A DNA stretch of 64,000 nt from Vibrio sp. S9_S30 (GCF_014694455.1 NZ_JAAUWT010000007.1:181318-245317), one strand, 5' to 3'; counted from the first letter of the stretch, positions 8,485 through 17,700 are shown. The notes: generated by a model from the letters alone, not told the origin. Program-made: numbers and translations.

Positions 8485-10212
8485 ATGGATCTTAAAACAA
8501 TTACCTATTTAGTCGTCGGTGCCACCTTTGTGCTGTACATCGGTATCGCCATTTGGGCTCGTGCTGGCTCCACTAAAGAATTCTATGTGGCAGGTGGTGG
8601 TGTCAACCCTATCGCCAATGGCATGGCAACGGCGGCAGACTGGATGTCGGCAGCGTCGTTTATTTCGATGGCGGGTCTGATTGCTTTTATGGGCTACGGT
8701 GGTTCCGTATTCCTGATGGGTTGGACTGGCGGTTACGTATTACTGGCTCTGCTTCTTGCCCCTTACCTTCGTAAGTTTGGTAAGTTCACGGTGCCAGAAT
8801 TCGTTGGTGAGCGCTTTTACTCCAACACTGCCCGCGTGGTAGCGGTAGCCTGTTTGATCATCGCATCGGTGACATACGTTATCGGTCAGATGAAAGGGGT
8901 TGGCGTTGCGTTTGGTCGTTTCCTTGAAGTGGACTACTCAACTGGTCTGTTAATTGGTATGTGTATCGTCTTCATTTACGCGGTCATGGGCGGCATGAAA
9001 GGCATTACATACACCCAGATCGCTCAATATTGCGTACTCATTTTAGCTTATACTATTCCCGCAATTTTCATTTCTCTTCAACTGACTGGTAACCCTCTAC
9101 CCCAAATTGGTTTAGGCGGGACCATGGTTGGTACCGATGTCTACTTGCTAGACCGGCTTGATCAGGTCGTCACAGAACTCGGGTTCACGGAATACACCAC
9201 CGCTGTTCGGGGTGATACGTTGAACATGTTCGTCTATACCATGTCTCTGATGATTGGTACGGCGGGTCTGCCTCACGTCATCATCCGTTTCTTCACGGTA
9301 CCCAAAGTACGTGATGCACGAACATCGGCAGGTTGGGCACTGTTCTTTATTGCGATCCTTTACACCACGGCGCCTGCTGTCGCGGCAATGGCTCGTCTGA
9401 ACTTAATGGACACTGTAAACCCTGCTCAAGGTGAGTACTTGAAATACGACGAGCGTCCAGCTTGGTTCAAAAACTGGGAGAAAACAGGTCTGCTAGGGTT
9501 TGACGATAAGAATGGCGATGGTGAAATTCAGTACACCTCCGACAACGCAACAAACGAGCTCAAAGTGGACCGTGACATCATGGTTCTGGCCAACCCTGAA
9601 ATTGCGAAACTGCCTAACTGGGTCATCGCATTAGTAGCGGCGGGTGGCTTGGCGGCCGCACTCTCTACTGCTGCTGGTTTATTGCTCGCGATATCGTCGT
9701 CCATATCCCACGACTTGATAAAAGGGGTGATCAATCCGCACATATCCGAGAAGAAAGAGCTCCTCGCGAGCCGGATATCGATGGCGGTGGCAATTGCGGT
9801 GGCAGGCTATTTAGGCTTGAACCCACCCGGATTTGCCGCCGGTACCGTCGCCCTCGCCTTTGGCTTGGCCGCTTCGTCGATATTCCCCGCCTTGATGATG
9901 GGTATCTTCAGTAAGAACATCAACAAGGAAGGCGCTATCGCCGGTATGATTGCAGGTATCAGTATTACTCTGTTCTACGTGTTCCAACACAAAGGCATTT
10001 TGTTCATCGCTGATTGGAAATACCTAGAAAGCTGGGGAAGCAATTGGTTCCTAGGCATTGAACCTAATGCATTTGGCGCCATCGGTGCCGCCTTCAACTT
10101 CGCGATCGCATTTGCTGTATCTAAAGTCACCGCAGATACACCGCAAGAAGTGAAAGACTTGGTTGAACACGTACGTGTTCCATCTGGCGCAGGCGACGCA
10201 CAGTCACACTAA
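8485..10212 (+). CDS. Sodium:solute symporter large subunit
   Basis: 575 residues, many membrane helices, with SSS-family features (EFYVAGGGVNP, AADWMSAASFISMAG and later AAALSTAAGLLLAISSSISHD). A hydrophilic insert near residues 305-370 contains DDKNGDGEIQY, an EF-hand-like acidic loop of DxNxDG type. It fits the TIGR03648/VC_2705 subfamily, distinct from classical ActP but in the same superfamily. Beside crbR it is probably a CrbR-regulated carboxylate (acetate-like) importer; the substrate is inferred, not shown. Confidence 0.9.
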   Translation: MDLKTITYLVVGATFVLYIGIAIWARAGSTKEFYVAGGGVNPIANGMATAADWMSAASFISMAGLIAFMGYGGSVFLMGWTGGYVLLALLLAPYLRKFGKFTVPEFVGERFYSNTARVVAVACLIIASVTYVIGQMKGVGVAFGRFLEVDYSTGLLIGMCIVFIYAVMGGMKGITYTQIAQYCVLILAYTIPAIFISLQLTGNPLPQIGLGGTMVGTDVYLLDRLDQVVTELGFTEYTTAVRGDTLNMFVYTMSLMIGTAGLPHVIIRFFTVPKVRDARTSAGWALFFIAILYTTAPAVAAMARLNLMDTVNPAQGEYLKYDERPAWFKNWEKTGLLGFDDKNGDGEIQYTSDNATNELKVDRDIMVLANPEIAKLPNWVIALVAAGGLAAALSTAAGLLLAISSSISHDLIKGVINPHISEKKELLASRISMAVAIAVAGYLGLNPPGFAAGTVALAFGLAASSIFPALMMGIFSKNINKEGAIAGMIAGISITLFYVFQHKGILFIADWKYLESWGSNWFLGIEPNAFGAIGAAFNFAIAFAVSKVTADTPQEVKDLVEHVRVPSGAGDAQSH

Positions 10213-10228
10213 TTAAAACACACGCCAC

Positions 10229-10253
10229 AAAAGCCCCGACAGGGGCTTTTTTT
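10229..10253 (+). terminator. Terminator of symporter operon
   Basis: AAAAGCCCC / GGGGCTTTT with a 4-base loop and a long T run, 16 bases after the stop codon. Confidence 0.88.
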
Positions 10254-10305
10254 ATCTCCTCATCTGAGGCATTTTAGATAAAAATCAGTAGGAAGAAGCC
10301 CAAAT

Positions 10306-10788
10306 ATGTTTAAAAACAAACACCTTATTATTGCTATGCTCATCGCACCCATTCTTGCCATCATTGCGTATTTCGGCACAGATGCTGCCGTTAGTGAGCA
10401 ACCGCATGCGGCCAAAAAAGGGGAATCTTACAAGTTGGTCAGCAAATCCAATTGCCGTTACACCAGCGGGTTATGCAATATGGAAAATGGGGATTTTAAG
10501 GTTCAATTTCGTTCAGAAGGCATTGAAGGCACTCAACTCACACTCACTTTAAAAACGGAGCTTCCTTTAGATGGCGCAAAAATCGCGATAGCCGACTCCC
10601 CGGATGAGAAACGCATCCCATCTAAAATGCGCAAAATCGATGCGAAAAACTGGCACTTAACCCTGAATGCGCCCCAGAATGAGGAAAGTCAGCTACGGAT
10701 GGTCTTTCAATACGGCGACACGCTTTACTACGGCGAAGCCAACACTCAGTTTGTGGTGTATGAGACACTGTTTACTGAAGATAGATAA
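10306..10788 (+). CDS. Membrane-anchored protein of unknown function
   Basis: 160 residues with AGGAAG upstream. A single N-terminal membrane segment (about 7-24) is followed by a soluble, mainly beta-looking domain, which would be periplasmic. It has two cysteines, in NCRY and LCNM near 50 and 57, that could form a disulfide. I do not recognise a named family; a FixH-like or lipoprotein-like accessory role is only a guess. It follows the symporter after a terminator and has its own hairpin at 10838, so it is probably a separate transcript. Confidence 0.75.
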   Translation: MFKNKHLIIAMLIAPILAIIAYFGTDAAVSEQPHAAKKGESYKLVSKSNCRYTSGLCNMENGDFKVQFRSEGIEGTQLTLTLKTELPLDGAKIAIADSPDEKRIPSKMRKIDAKNWHLTLNAPQNEESQLRMVFQYGDTLYYGEANTQFVVYETLFTEDR

Positions 10789-10837
10789 CCACCACTATCT
10801 CACCGTTCAAAAGTGATCCTTTACTCAAGCATTTGAG

Positions 10838-10875
10838 ATATAAAGCCTTATATTTATATAAGGCTTTATATTTAT
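10838..10875 (+). terminator. Long AT-rich terminator
   Basis: Perfect 15-base arms (10838-10852 and 10857-10871) around a TTTA loop, followed by TTTATT, 50 bases after the stop of the gene at 10306. The spacer 10789-11021 otherwise holds only the promoter at 10949. Confidence 0.72.
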
Positions 10876-10948
10876 TGGATATCAATTCAATTCTCTCACT
10901 ATTAAATTCTCACAAACGAGACTAAGTGCATTCATTGCACTGCGTTAT

Positions 10949-10977
10949 TTGACATAATTATCAATTCTAGCTAAAAA
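10949..10977 (+). promoter_or_regulatory. Sigma-70 promoter of first beta-barrel gene
   Basis: A perfect -35 TTGACA, a 17-base spacer and -10 TAAAAA. Transcription would start about 38 bases before the GTG at 11022. Confidence 0.55.
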
Positions 10978-11021
10978 CATACACGAAAATATGACAGCCA
11001 ATAAAACGGGAAATATTAATA

Positions 11022-11618
11022 GTGAAAGACACACTTTTAGTTAGCACGATTGCTATATCACTTACTCTTCCAATTCAATCCTTCGCTCAAGAAAAAAGCC
11101 ACGAAGGTCTCTATCTTGGCTCAACCATCGGGTTTGCAGGCAGCAGTTCAGTATCTGGGAATAACTCACGGGAAGACGAGCTGCTCAACTCTGAGCTTGA
11201 TTTATCAACAGGGTTGTTTGCTGGTTATGAATTCAACATTCTAGAAAATTTCAATGTTGCAGCTGAGTTTGACCTGTACTTTTGGGGTAATTACGAAGAC
11301 ATCTCTCGTTTATCTGCAGAAGCGCATGTATTGAGCACAACTCTAAACATAAAGCCAAAATACTACTTTACTGAGAACCTTTTTATTGGCGGTTCTCTGG
11401 GGTACGGCCAACATAAATTTACCTATGATGATTATAGTATTTTTTCTGACACAAGTTTTTCCTTTAAAGAAAACGGACTGACATACGGTATTGAGGCAGG
11501 GTATCAACATACTAAAGGGATAATGGTGTACCTGGGCTATAGAGCTGCAAACTTTAAATATCAAAATAAGGCATTTAATTTAGCCTCTACTTATATAGGT
11601 CTTGGCTACAAATTCTAA
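11022..11618 (+). CDS. Outer-membrane beta-barrel protein, copy 1
   Basis: 198 residues, GTG start (the two paralogues use ATG). Signal peptide ending QSFAQ, then alternating amphipathic strands with glycine/aromatic motifs (GLYLGSTIGF, GLFAGYEFNI, GGSLGYG) and a C-terminal strand ending in Phe (YIGLGYKF), the signal for BAM-mediated insertion. About eight strands would fit the OmpA-like OMP_b-brl porin family. It is the most diverged of three tandem paralogues. Role unknown; adhesion, small-molecule passage and immune evasion are all possible for this fold. Confidence 0.85.
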   Translation: MKDTLLVSTIAISLTLPIQSFAQEKSHEGLYLGSTIGFAGSSSVSGNNSREDELLNSELDLSTGLFAGYEFNILENFNVAAEFDLYFWGNYEDISRLSAEAHVLSTTLNIKPKYYFTENLFIGGSLGYGQHKFTYDDYSIFSDTSFSFKENGLTYGIEAGYQHTKGIMVYLGYRAANFKYQNKAFNLASTYIGLGYKF

Positions 11619-11624
11619 TTGTTG

Positions 11625-11652
11625 AAAAGAGCGCTGAAAGGCGCTCTTTTTA
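11625..11652. terminator. Bidirectional terminator, copy 1
   Basis: AAAAGAGCGC / GCGCTCTTTT with a 6-base loop; flanked by A and T runs, so it can end both the beta-barrel transcript and the convergent reverse ORF. The same element recurs at 12965 and 14040. Confidence 0.85.
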
Positions 11653-11669
11653 AATAAATTTCTCGCAGT

Positions 11670-11837
11670 CTAGAACGTGGATATATCCAAAACTACCCAA
11701 TTATTTTGCCAATCAATTAAGTACGCACCATCAATAAGCGGATCTTTTAAGAACACGCAAGCATCATATTTACTTAAATTACTCATGCCTGATAACTGAA
11801 AGCCAATCAACATTTCCGACAAATCAATACGTTTCAT
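11670..11837 (-). CDS. Small duplicated ORF, 55 codons, copy A
   Basis: A 55-residue frame beginning MKRIDLSEM and ending WVVLDISTF, convergent with beta-barrel gene 1 and sharing its terminator. The second copy is at 13010-13177. Between copies I count eight base changes: five synonymous and three amino-acid changes (Gly/Asp, Leu/Ile, Val/Ile), with start and stop kept. That hints at protein-level selection, though the sample is small. No ribosome site is visible; it could instead be the 3' piece of a lost gene. In this copy the frame extends upstream to 11861. Function unknown. Confidence 0.4.
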   Translation of the reverse strand: MKRIDLSEMLIGFQLSGMSNLSKYDACVFLKDPLIDGAYLIDWQNNWVVLDISTF

Positions 11838-11857
11838 GTTATTAAGGTGGCTCAGCT

Positions 11858-12132
11858 TCACACCACCCGATTCAACACCGCTCTTAACTTCAACGGTTTT
11901 ACTGGCTTGGCGATAAAACTGAATCCATTGGATTGAATGGCGTCCAACATGTCGTCGGTTCGATCGGCGCTGATGATCACCCCTTCAAAGCTATCACCCA
12001 ATATCAGTCGGCATTGCTGCAATACCTCTAATCCTGTTCAGCCATGATTTAGACGGTAGTCGGAAAAATCACTTCCGGTCCCCAATCGTTTTCGAGTGCT
12101 TTTAAGCTTCGCACCAGATCTTCAGCGACTTT
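11858..12132 (-). pseudogene. Decayed copy of crbS 3' end
   Basis: About 275 bases nearly identical to the 3' end of crbS (14761-15037), starting at the stop codon and covering most of the receiver domain. It carries an Arg-to-stop change in the equivalent of NHGRTGLEV and a one-base deletion in a run of A (five instead of six), and has no kinase part, so it cannot make a working receiver. It lies between beta-barrel genes 1 and 2 on the same strand as crbS. It is a footprint of the duplication that multiplied the beta-barrel genes. Confidence 0.92.
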
Positions 12133-12331
12133 CGCAATAGATCAAGCAGCAAGATTCATAAAAAACCGTCAATCTGGCGTTTTTTTCATTTCAGTTCAAT
12201 TCCGATTGCCCGCCTTCGTAAGTCGTGAAGTTAAGAAACATTAATAAACAATATTAATTTATTCATTGATATATATATAAATTATAATACGCACGGAATA
12301 TATAGATACATCAGTAAGGAAATGATAAAAA
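12104..12331. repeat. Direct repeat unit 2, copy A (promoter module)
   Basis: This runs from the last piece of the crbS remnant through a hairpin at about 12165-12187 (AAAAAACCG...GGCGTTTTTTT) to the start of beta-barrel gene 2. It recurs at 13199-13433 before gene 3. It contains TATAAT (12283-12288) as a probable -10 for the gene at 12332; no clear -35. With 11619-12103 it completes the 713-base gap; nothing else is seen there. Confidence 0.82.
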
Positions 12332-12958
12332 ATGAACAAAACCATTCTACTGAGCGCACTTTCTCTAGCTATCGCTCTTCCAGCACAAGCTCAAGAAGAC
12401 ACCGCGCCATCGTCAGTAAAAACAGAAGGCTTTTACGTAGGTTTGGATTTAGGTATCTCAAATCAAGTTAATTTAGGTATCTCAAATCAAGTTAATGATA
12501 CTGCTCTAACCACTGGTTATGGTTTATTTGCAGGATATGAATTCGACCTAGCTGACAATTTCACCACAGCAGTTGAGGTAGACTACTTCAATTGGGGCGA
12601 GCCACAAGAATTCTCCTACCTACTTAGTTCGCTTACTGGCATTAATATTGACACAACTTTTAGTGGATATACTATTTCTGCGAAGCCTAGATACTACCTA
12701 ACAAACAATATTTTCGTAGGTGGATCTATTGGTTACAGCTCAAATAGTTTTAATGCCGACGTATCAGGCTATGAAACTCTAGAACTAGCTAATAGCTCTG
12801 GCTTAATTTTTGGTGCTGAAGCGGGTTACCAGCATAATAATGGCTTTCTTGCTCGTGCTGGTTACAAAGCCACATCCACTGACTTCAGCGGTTCAGGTCT
12901 CGAATCAATAGCCGTTGACTTGAGCTCGTTCTACGTAGGTATCGGCTACAAGTTCTAA
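12332..12958 (+). CDS. Outer-membrane beta-barrel protein, copy 2
   Basis: 208 residues, ATG start preceded by TAAGGAAATG. The first 22 residues (MNKTILLSALSLAIALPAQA) are an ideal signal peptide and are identical to copy 3. Barrel motifs GFYVGLDLG, GLFAGYEFDL, PRYYLTNNIFVGGSIGY and the terminal YVGIGYKF match the paralogues. A recent 24-base in-frame duplication near the mature N-terminus gives LGISNQVN twice. The last 40 residues are almost identical to copy 3, whereas the middle differs, the pattern expected from recombination or loop diversification. Confidence 0.88.
   Translation: MNKTILLSALSLAIALPAQAQEDTAPSSVKTEGFYVGLDLGISNQVNLGISNQVNDTALTTGYGLFAGYEFDLADNFTTAVEVDYFNWGEPQEFSYLLSSLTGINIDTTFSGYTISAKPRYYLTNNIFVGGSIGYSSNSFNADVSGYETLELANSSGLIFGAEAGYQHNNGFLARAGYKATSTDFSGSGLESIAVDLSSFYVGIGYKF
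12448..12495 (+). repeat. 24-base perfect tandem duplication in beta-barrel gene 2
   Basis: Two identical 24-base units (12448-12471, 12472-12495) encode the eight residues LGISNQVN twice, in the first strand/loop of the mature protein. Absent from copies 1 and 3. Confidence 0.95.
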
Positions 12959-12964
12959 TTGTTG

Positions 12965-12992
12965 AAAAGAGCGCTGAAAGGCGCTCTTTTTA
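12965..12992. terminator. Bidirectional terminator, copy 2
   Basis: Same hairpin as at 11625, between beta-barrel gene 2 and the convergent small ORF copy B. Confidence 0.85.
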
Positions 12993-13009
12993 AATAAATT
13001 TCTCGCAGT

Positions 13010-13177
13010 CTAGAACGTAGATATATCCAAAATCACCCAATTATTTTGCCAATCAATTAAATACGCGCCATCAATAATCGGATCTTTTAAGAACACGCAA
13101 GCATCATATTTACTTAAATTACTCATGTCTGATAACTGAAAGCCTATCAACATTTCCGACAAATCAATACGTTTCAT
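13010..13177 (-). CDS. Small duplicated ORF, 55 codons, copy B
   Basis: Second copy of the frame at 11670-11837: MKRIDLSEM... to ...WVILDISTF, same length, start and stop retained. It differs by three amino acids. Here only about 30 bases of crbS-like sequence remain upstream of it. No ribosome site seen; function unknown. Confidence 0.4.
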   Translation of the reverse strand: MKRIDLSEMLIGFQLSDMSNLSKYDACVFLKDPIIDGAYLIDWQNNWVILDISTF

Positions 13178-13198
13178 GTTATTAAGGTCATGACCTTC

Positions 13199-13433
13199 AA
13201 GCTTCGCACCAGATCTTCAGCGACTTTCGCAATAGATCAAGCTGCAAGATTCATAAAAAACCGTCAGTCTGGCGGTTTTTTCATTTCAGTTCAATTCCAA
13301 TTGTCCGCCTTCGTAATTTGTGAACTTACACAACTTTAATAAACAATATCAATTTATCCATTGATAGATATATAAATTACAAATTATAATACACACAGAA
13401 TATATGGATAAATCAATAAGGAAATGATCAAAA
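13199..13433. repeat. Direct repeat unit 2, copy B (promoter module)
   Basis: It begins with about 29 bases still matching crbS (13199-13227), then the hairpin AAAAAACCG...CGGTTTTTT (about 13255-13281) and an AT-rich promoter with TATAAT at 13385-13390. It corresponds to 12104-12331 with small indels. Together with 12959-13198 it fills the 475-base gap. Confidence 0.82.
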
Positions 13434-14033
13434 ATGAACAAAACCATTCTACTGAGCGCACTTTCTCTCGCTATTGCACTTCCAGCACAAGCTCAAGAAG
13501 ACAACGCGCCAACGTCAGTAAAAACAGAAGGCTTTTATGCAGGTGTGGATTTGGGCTTCTCTAACAGTGGCTCATCCGAAAAAGCGTCATTTGATCTAGA
13601 TATTGGTGCAGGTATTTTCGCTGGATATGAATTCAGCGTGCAAGATAACCTCACAGCAGCAATTGAAGTTGATTACTATAACTGGGGAAATATTAAAGAA
13701 GTAGAGCAATACGAAAGCGGGCTGGAAGCTTATTTCTCAGGCTACTCAATCAATGTGAAACCTAAATACTATGTAAATGAAAACTTCTACGTTGCTGGCT
13801 CGCTCGGTTTAGGTTCATACAGCTACGAAGTCGATTACAAAAAAATAAGCTTAGGTGAGGTGGCCGATGGTACTGGTTTCGTTTACGGTCTTGAAGCAGG
13901 CTACCAGCATAATAATGGCTTTCTTGCTCGTGCTGGTTACAAAGCCACATCCACTGACTTCAGCGGTTCACGTTTAGAATCAACAACCATTGACTTGAGC
14001 TCGTTCTACGCCGGTATCGGCTACAAGTTCTAA
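13434..14033 (+). CDS. Outer-membrane beta-barrel protein, copy 3
   Basis: 199 residues, same signal peptide and ribosome-site context as copy 2. Motifs GFYAGVDLGFS, GIFAGYEFSV, KPKYYVNENFYVAGSLGLG and the terminal YAGIGYKF identify the same eight-strand-like barrel family. Surface-loop regions differ most from copy 2 (for example residues 40-120), whereas the start and the last 40 residues are nearly the same. It is the member nearest intact crbS, so it may represent the parental position of the tandem duplication. Confidence 0.88.
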   Translation: MNKTILLSALSLAIALPAQAQEDNAPTSVKTEGFYAGVDLGFSNSGSSEKASFDLDIGAGIFAGYEFSVQDNLTAAIEVDYYNWGNIKEVEQYESGLEAYFSGYSINVKPKYYVNENFYVAGSLGLGSYSYEVDYKKISLGEVADGTGFVYGLEAGYQHNNGFLARAGYKATSTDFSGSRLESTTIDLSSFYAGIGYKF

Positions 14034-14039
14034 TTGTTG

Positions 14040-14066
14040 AAAAGAGCGCTGAAAGGCGCTCTTTTT
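14040..14066 (+). terminator. Terminator, copy 3
   Basis: Same GAGCGC/GCGCTC hairpin as at 11625 and 12965, followed by TTTTTCG. Between here and 14321 I see no gene or clear signal. Confidence 0.85.
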
Positions 14067-14321
14067 CGTTCATCAGCCATCAAAACAAGTATTCTCATCG
14101 CTTTCCTAAGTGCTCCTTAATGGTACAACCACACTAAGCCCTACAGGAAAATCATTGATACATCCATAGATTACAGCCAATTCTTAAAAGGCAATTGAAG
14201 TTACTCTCAAAGTTTCGCCAAACTTAGATGCCATACTTTCATCCGAATTCGAAGTCATCGATATTGCCCTCATATTCATTAGAGTTCACACAATGCTTTT
14301 TATCAATTAATCGGGTTTAGT

Positions 14322-14666
14322 ATGTCGTTCTGGGTTTGGTGTATCAGTATCCTCTCTTTGTGTTGCCTTTTTTGTTGGTATATCTCTCCTGATAGGAAAG
14401 GTACACCATCAAAACTTCAAAGATTTTTAGCATTGACCTGGATTGTAATTAGAAGAGTCGCAGGCTTCTCTACCGCAGCTCTAGGTGTCTACGCTATTTA
14501 CTGCATTTGGGGAAGAGAAGAAGACTTATATGAGAAATTGACCACTAGTTTAATGATACTGGCGTTATCAATATTTTTTGTCTACGTGGGTATAGTCGGG
14601 AGGGGTTCTACCCATTTTGGGAGCTCTGACGACTTTAGCCTTTATAAAAAAGTTAAAGAAAAGTAA
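14322..14666 (+). CDS. Small membrane protein, unrecognised
   Basis: 114 residues with three hydrophobic stretches (about 2-20, 38-64 and 73-93) and a charged C-terminal tail (DFSLYKKVKEK). The N-terminus is cysteine rich (CISILSLCCLFCW). I do not recognise the family. The ribosome site is weak. It lies in the interval between beta-barrel gene 3 and crbS, and no trace of it is found in the equivalent intervals after genes 1 and 2, so it was inserted after, or lost from, the duplicated units. It could be a real accessory gene; the coding call rests on length and a plausible topology. Confidence 0.5.
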   Translation: MSFWVWCISILSLCCLFCWYISPDRKGTPSKLQRFLALTWIVIRRVAGFSTAALGVYAIYCIWGREEDLYEKLTTSLMILALSIFFVYVGIVGRGSTHFGSSDDFSLYKKVKEK

Positions 14667-14681
14667 GGGATACATTGGTAA

Positions 14682-14721
14682 AACATGGGGCTATGGTAAG
14701 AGAATTTACCGCCCCCATGTT
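14682..14721. terminator. Hairpin between convergent genes
   Basis: AACATGGGG / CCCCATGTT arms enclosing an inner GGTAA/TTACC stem. There is no T run on either side, so termination may be weak or factor-assisted. Confidence 0.45.
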
Positions 14722-14761
14722 CACCACAGTTGAAATGACATTCAGTCAAGGACATACAACC

Positions 14762-17700
14762 TCACACCACCCGATTCAACACCGCTCTTAACTTCAACGG
14801 TTTTACTGGCTTGGCGATAAAACTGAATCCATTGGATTGAATGGCGTCCAACATGTCGTCGGTTCGATCGGCGCTGATGATTACCCCTTCAAAGCTATCA
14901 CCCAATCTGAGTCGGCATTGCTGCAATACCTCTAATCCCGTTCTGCCATGATTTAAACGGTAGTCGGAAAAAATCACTTCCGGTGCCCAATCGTTTTCGA
15001 GTGCTTTTAAGCTTTGCACCAGATCTTCAGCGACTTTTACATCGCAGCCCCAGCGCTCCAGCAACTCTTTCATCCCCACCAAAATATCCGCTTCGTTGTC
15101 GACACAAAGTACTTTCATGCCCGCGACATCACTGGTAATGACTGGTGTTGGATCCACCATTGGAGATTCAATGTGAGCACTTCGGTTCAGTGCCACCGAA
15201 AAGACGGTGCCTTGTCCATACCAAGATCGCAGGGAAATTTCGTGTCCGAGCACACGGGCGATGCCTTTCGCTATGGCAAGCCCTAACCCCAAGCCTTGAT
15301 CGCTGTGACCTACTTCTACGCGTGTAAACTCTTCAAAAATAGCGGCTTGTTTATCTTCAGGAATGCCAACGCCATTATCCCAAACCTCTATTCGAACTTG
15401 GTTTCCAACCCGCCTAGCCCCCAGCAATACCTTGCCTTTCGGATTATAGCGAAAAGCATTTGTGAGGAAGTTTTGCAGCACTCGACGTAATAATTTAGGG
15501 TCGGACTCCGCCAGCAAATTAGAAGGCACCATTTTGAAATCGATACCTTGCTGTTTGGCTAACGCACTGAACTCGGCGTTCAAATTGTCAAGCACGTCAT
15601 TTAAGGAAAACGCATGAACATTGGTTTCTAATTTCCCCGATTCCAATCTTGAGATATCCAACAAGTCGCCAATCAAATCTTCCGCTGCCCCAAGTGCACT
15701 CTCAATGTGGCGTGAGAACTTTTTTGTATCGTCGTCTTTGGCGGTTTCGGAAAGGGATGAGGCAAATAGCCGCGCTGCATTTAAAGGCTGCATCAAATCA
15801 TGGCTCACCGCCGCTAAGAATCGGCTCTTGGAATGCGACTCCGATTCCGCGCTTTGCGTGGCAAAGACTAAGCGCTTGTTCAACCGCTCTAGCTCGATGG
15901 TTCGCTCATGCACGCGAGATTCCAGATTTTCGTTGGCTTCTTTCAGTGCCTTTTCTGCTTCATGGAATACGGTAATGTCAGTAAAACTCATCACAAAACC
16001 GCCACCGGGCATGGGGTTTCCTTGCACTTCAATAAAGCGACCATCGGGGCGGATACGAGAAGAAGTGTGCTTGGTTCCTCGTACTAGGTGCTCGACACGC
16101 CGTTTGACATGATCTTCAGGGTCACCGGGGCCACATAACCCTTGCTGGGCATTGTGGCGAATCACATCAGCGATAGGACGTCCAACTTGAATGAGACCCG
16201 ACGGAAAATCAAATAACTCTAAATACCGCTGATTCCATGCCACCAACCTAAGTTGCTTATCCACCACGGTTATGCCTTGGCTAATATGCTCAATCGCCCC
16301 TTGAAGCAACCCTCGGCTAAAGTCATACAACTCAGAAGCTTCATCGACGATGGTCGCCACTTCTTCCAATTGCATGTTCCTACCTTGAAGCGCAGAAGTC
16401 AGGACTAACTTCGCCGAAGAGGCTCCAAATATCCCTGCCAGTACCCTTTCGGTATGTCGAATCAGAGCCGATGACGCTTGCTGGTTGGGCAGCATGTCGC
16501 CCCCCTGCTGATTCCAGAAATTACGAAACGCTGAGCGGGCGCGGCTTCGCCCTACGAATCGAGACGCCAGCATCTCTAATTCTGCTACCGTCACGCGGCT
16601 TTGATACAAACTGACATTTTCACTTTCTGGTAAGGGTGTACCAACAAATGCGGCCGACTGTAAGCGCTCACTTAGACTGGAGCGTGTAAACAAAGACACC
16701 GCGATATAGAAGAACGTGTTCAGCAACATACTGAGCAGCATCCCCCAGTCCGACATAGACAGCGATAGGTTCGACAAGACATCCGGTGGAGTCACTATCC
16801 ACAATAGGAAGTTACTGTCTGCGTTGCCTGCCAGCATCTCTGTCTGACTCATTAACGTAATAAGCCACACGGTGAAGCCTGCAAATAAGCCAACGTAAAC
16901 CCCTTTCCGATTGCCTTCTCGCCAGTACATACCACCGATCAACGAAGGGGCAAACTGGGCAATGGCAGCAAATGAAAGCAACCCAATCACCGATAGCGAA
17001 CTGATGTTGCCCAGTACTTGGTAAAAGGCCCATGCCCCCGCCAACAGCAAAAGAATTAACCCTCGGCGGATATTCAATAACATGCCAGAGAAATGGGTAT
17101 GAGTCCGCTCGGAAAGCTTCATCCTTCTTAAAATGAGCGGCAAAACCAAATCATTGGAGACCATGATGGCTAATGCGATGGTCGACACGATAACCATACC
17201 AGATGCCGCAGACGTTCCGCCTAAGAAAGCCAGCAATGCGATGTTTTCCGCCCCCATAGAAAGAGGCAAGCTGATCACGTAGGAATCGGGGGTGCTCCCC
17301 GTCAGTAGACCTTGCCCCGCCCACGCAATGGGCAATACAAACAGCCCCATTAATGCCAAATAAAGCGGAAACAGCCAGCGGGCAGTATAGAGATCTTTGG
17401 CTTTTTCATTTTCCACGACCATCGTGTGAAACTGTCGTGGCAAACAAATAATGGCCGCCATGGTCAATATGGTGTGAATGACCAATGCAGGAACGTTGGG
17501 AGATTCATAGGTATTACTGGCAATCGCCATTAAATCGAGCTCGGGCGTATGCAGCGCAACGTAAACAATAAAGCACCCCACCGTTAAAAACGCCACCAGC
17601 TTAACGATGGATTCAAACGCGACTGCCATCATCATGCCTCGGTGGTGCTCGGTATTATCAATGTGCCGTGTTCCAAAAAGCATCGTGAACATGGCTAAGG

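Larger units (their letters stand above)
11612..11848. repeat. Direct repeat unit 1, copy A
   Basis: This stretch, from the 3' end of beta-barrel gene 1 through terminator and reverse ORF, recurs nearly base for base at 12952-13188 (constant offset 1340). It marks one edge of the tandem duplication of the beta-barrel genes. Confidence 0.9.
12952..13188. repeat. Direct repeat unit 1, copy B
   Basis: Second copy of 11612-11848. Directly after it (13189-13198) the long crbS-derived segment of copy A is missing; the junction forms a 14-base palindrome AAGGTCATGACCTT at 13184-13197. Confidence 0.88.

Noticed and set aside
10838..10875. AT-rich 15-base hairpin as a mobile-element end
   Set aside because: No transposase or matching second end is nearby; position after a stop codon and the T-rich tail fit a terminator.
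13184..13197. 14-base palindrome AAGGTCATGACCTT
   Set aside because: It lies exactly at the junction where copy A's crbS-derived segment is missing, so it is probably a deletion junction by-product rather than an operator.
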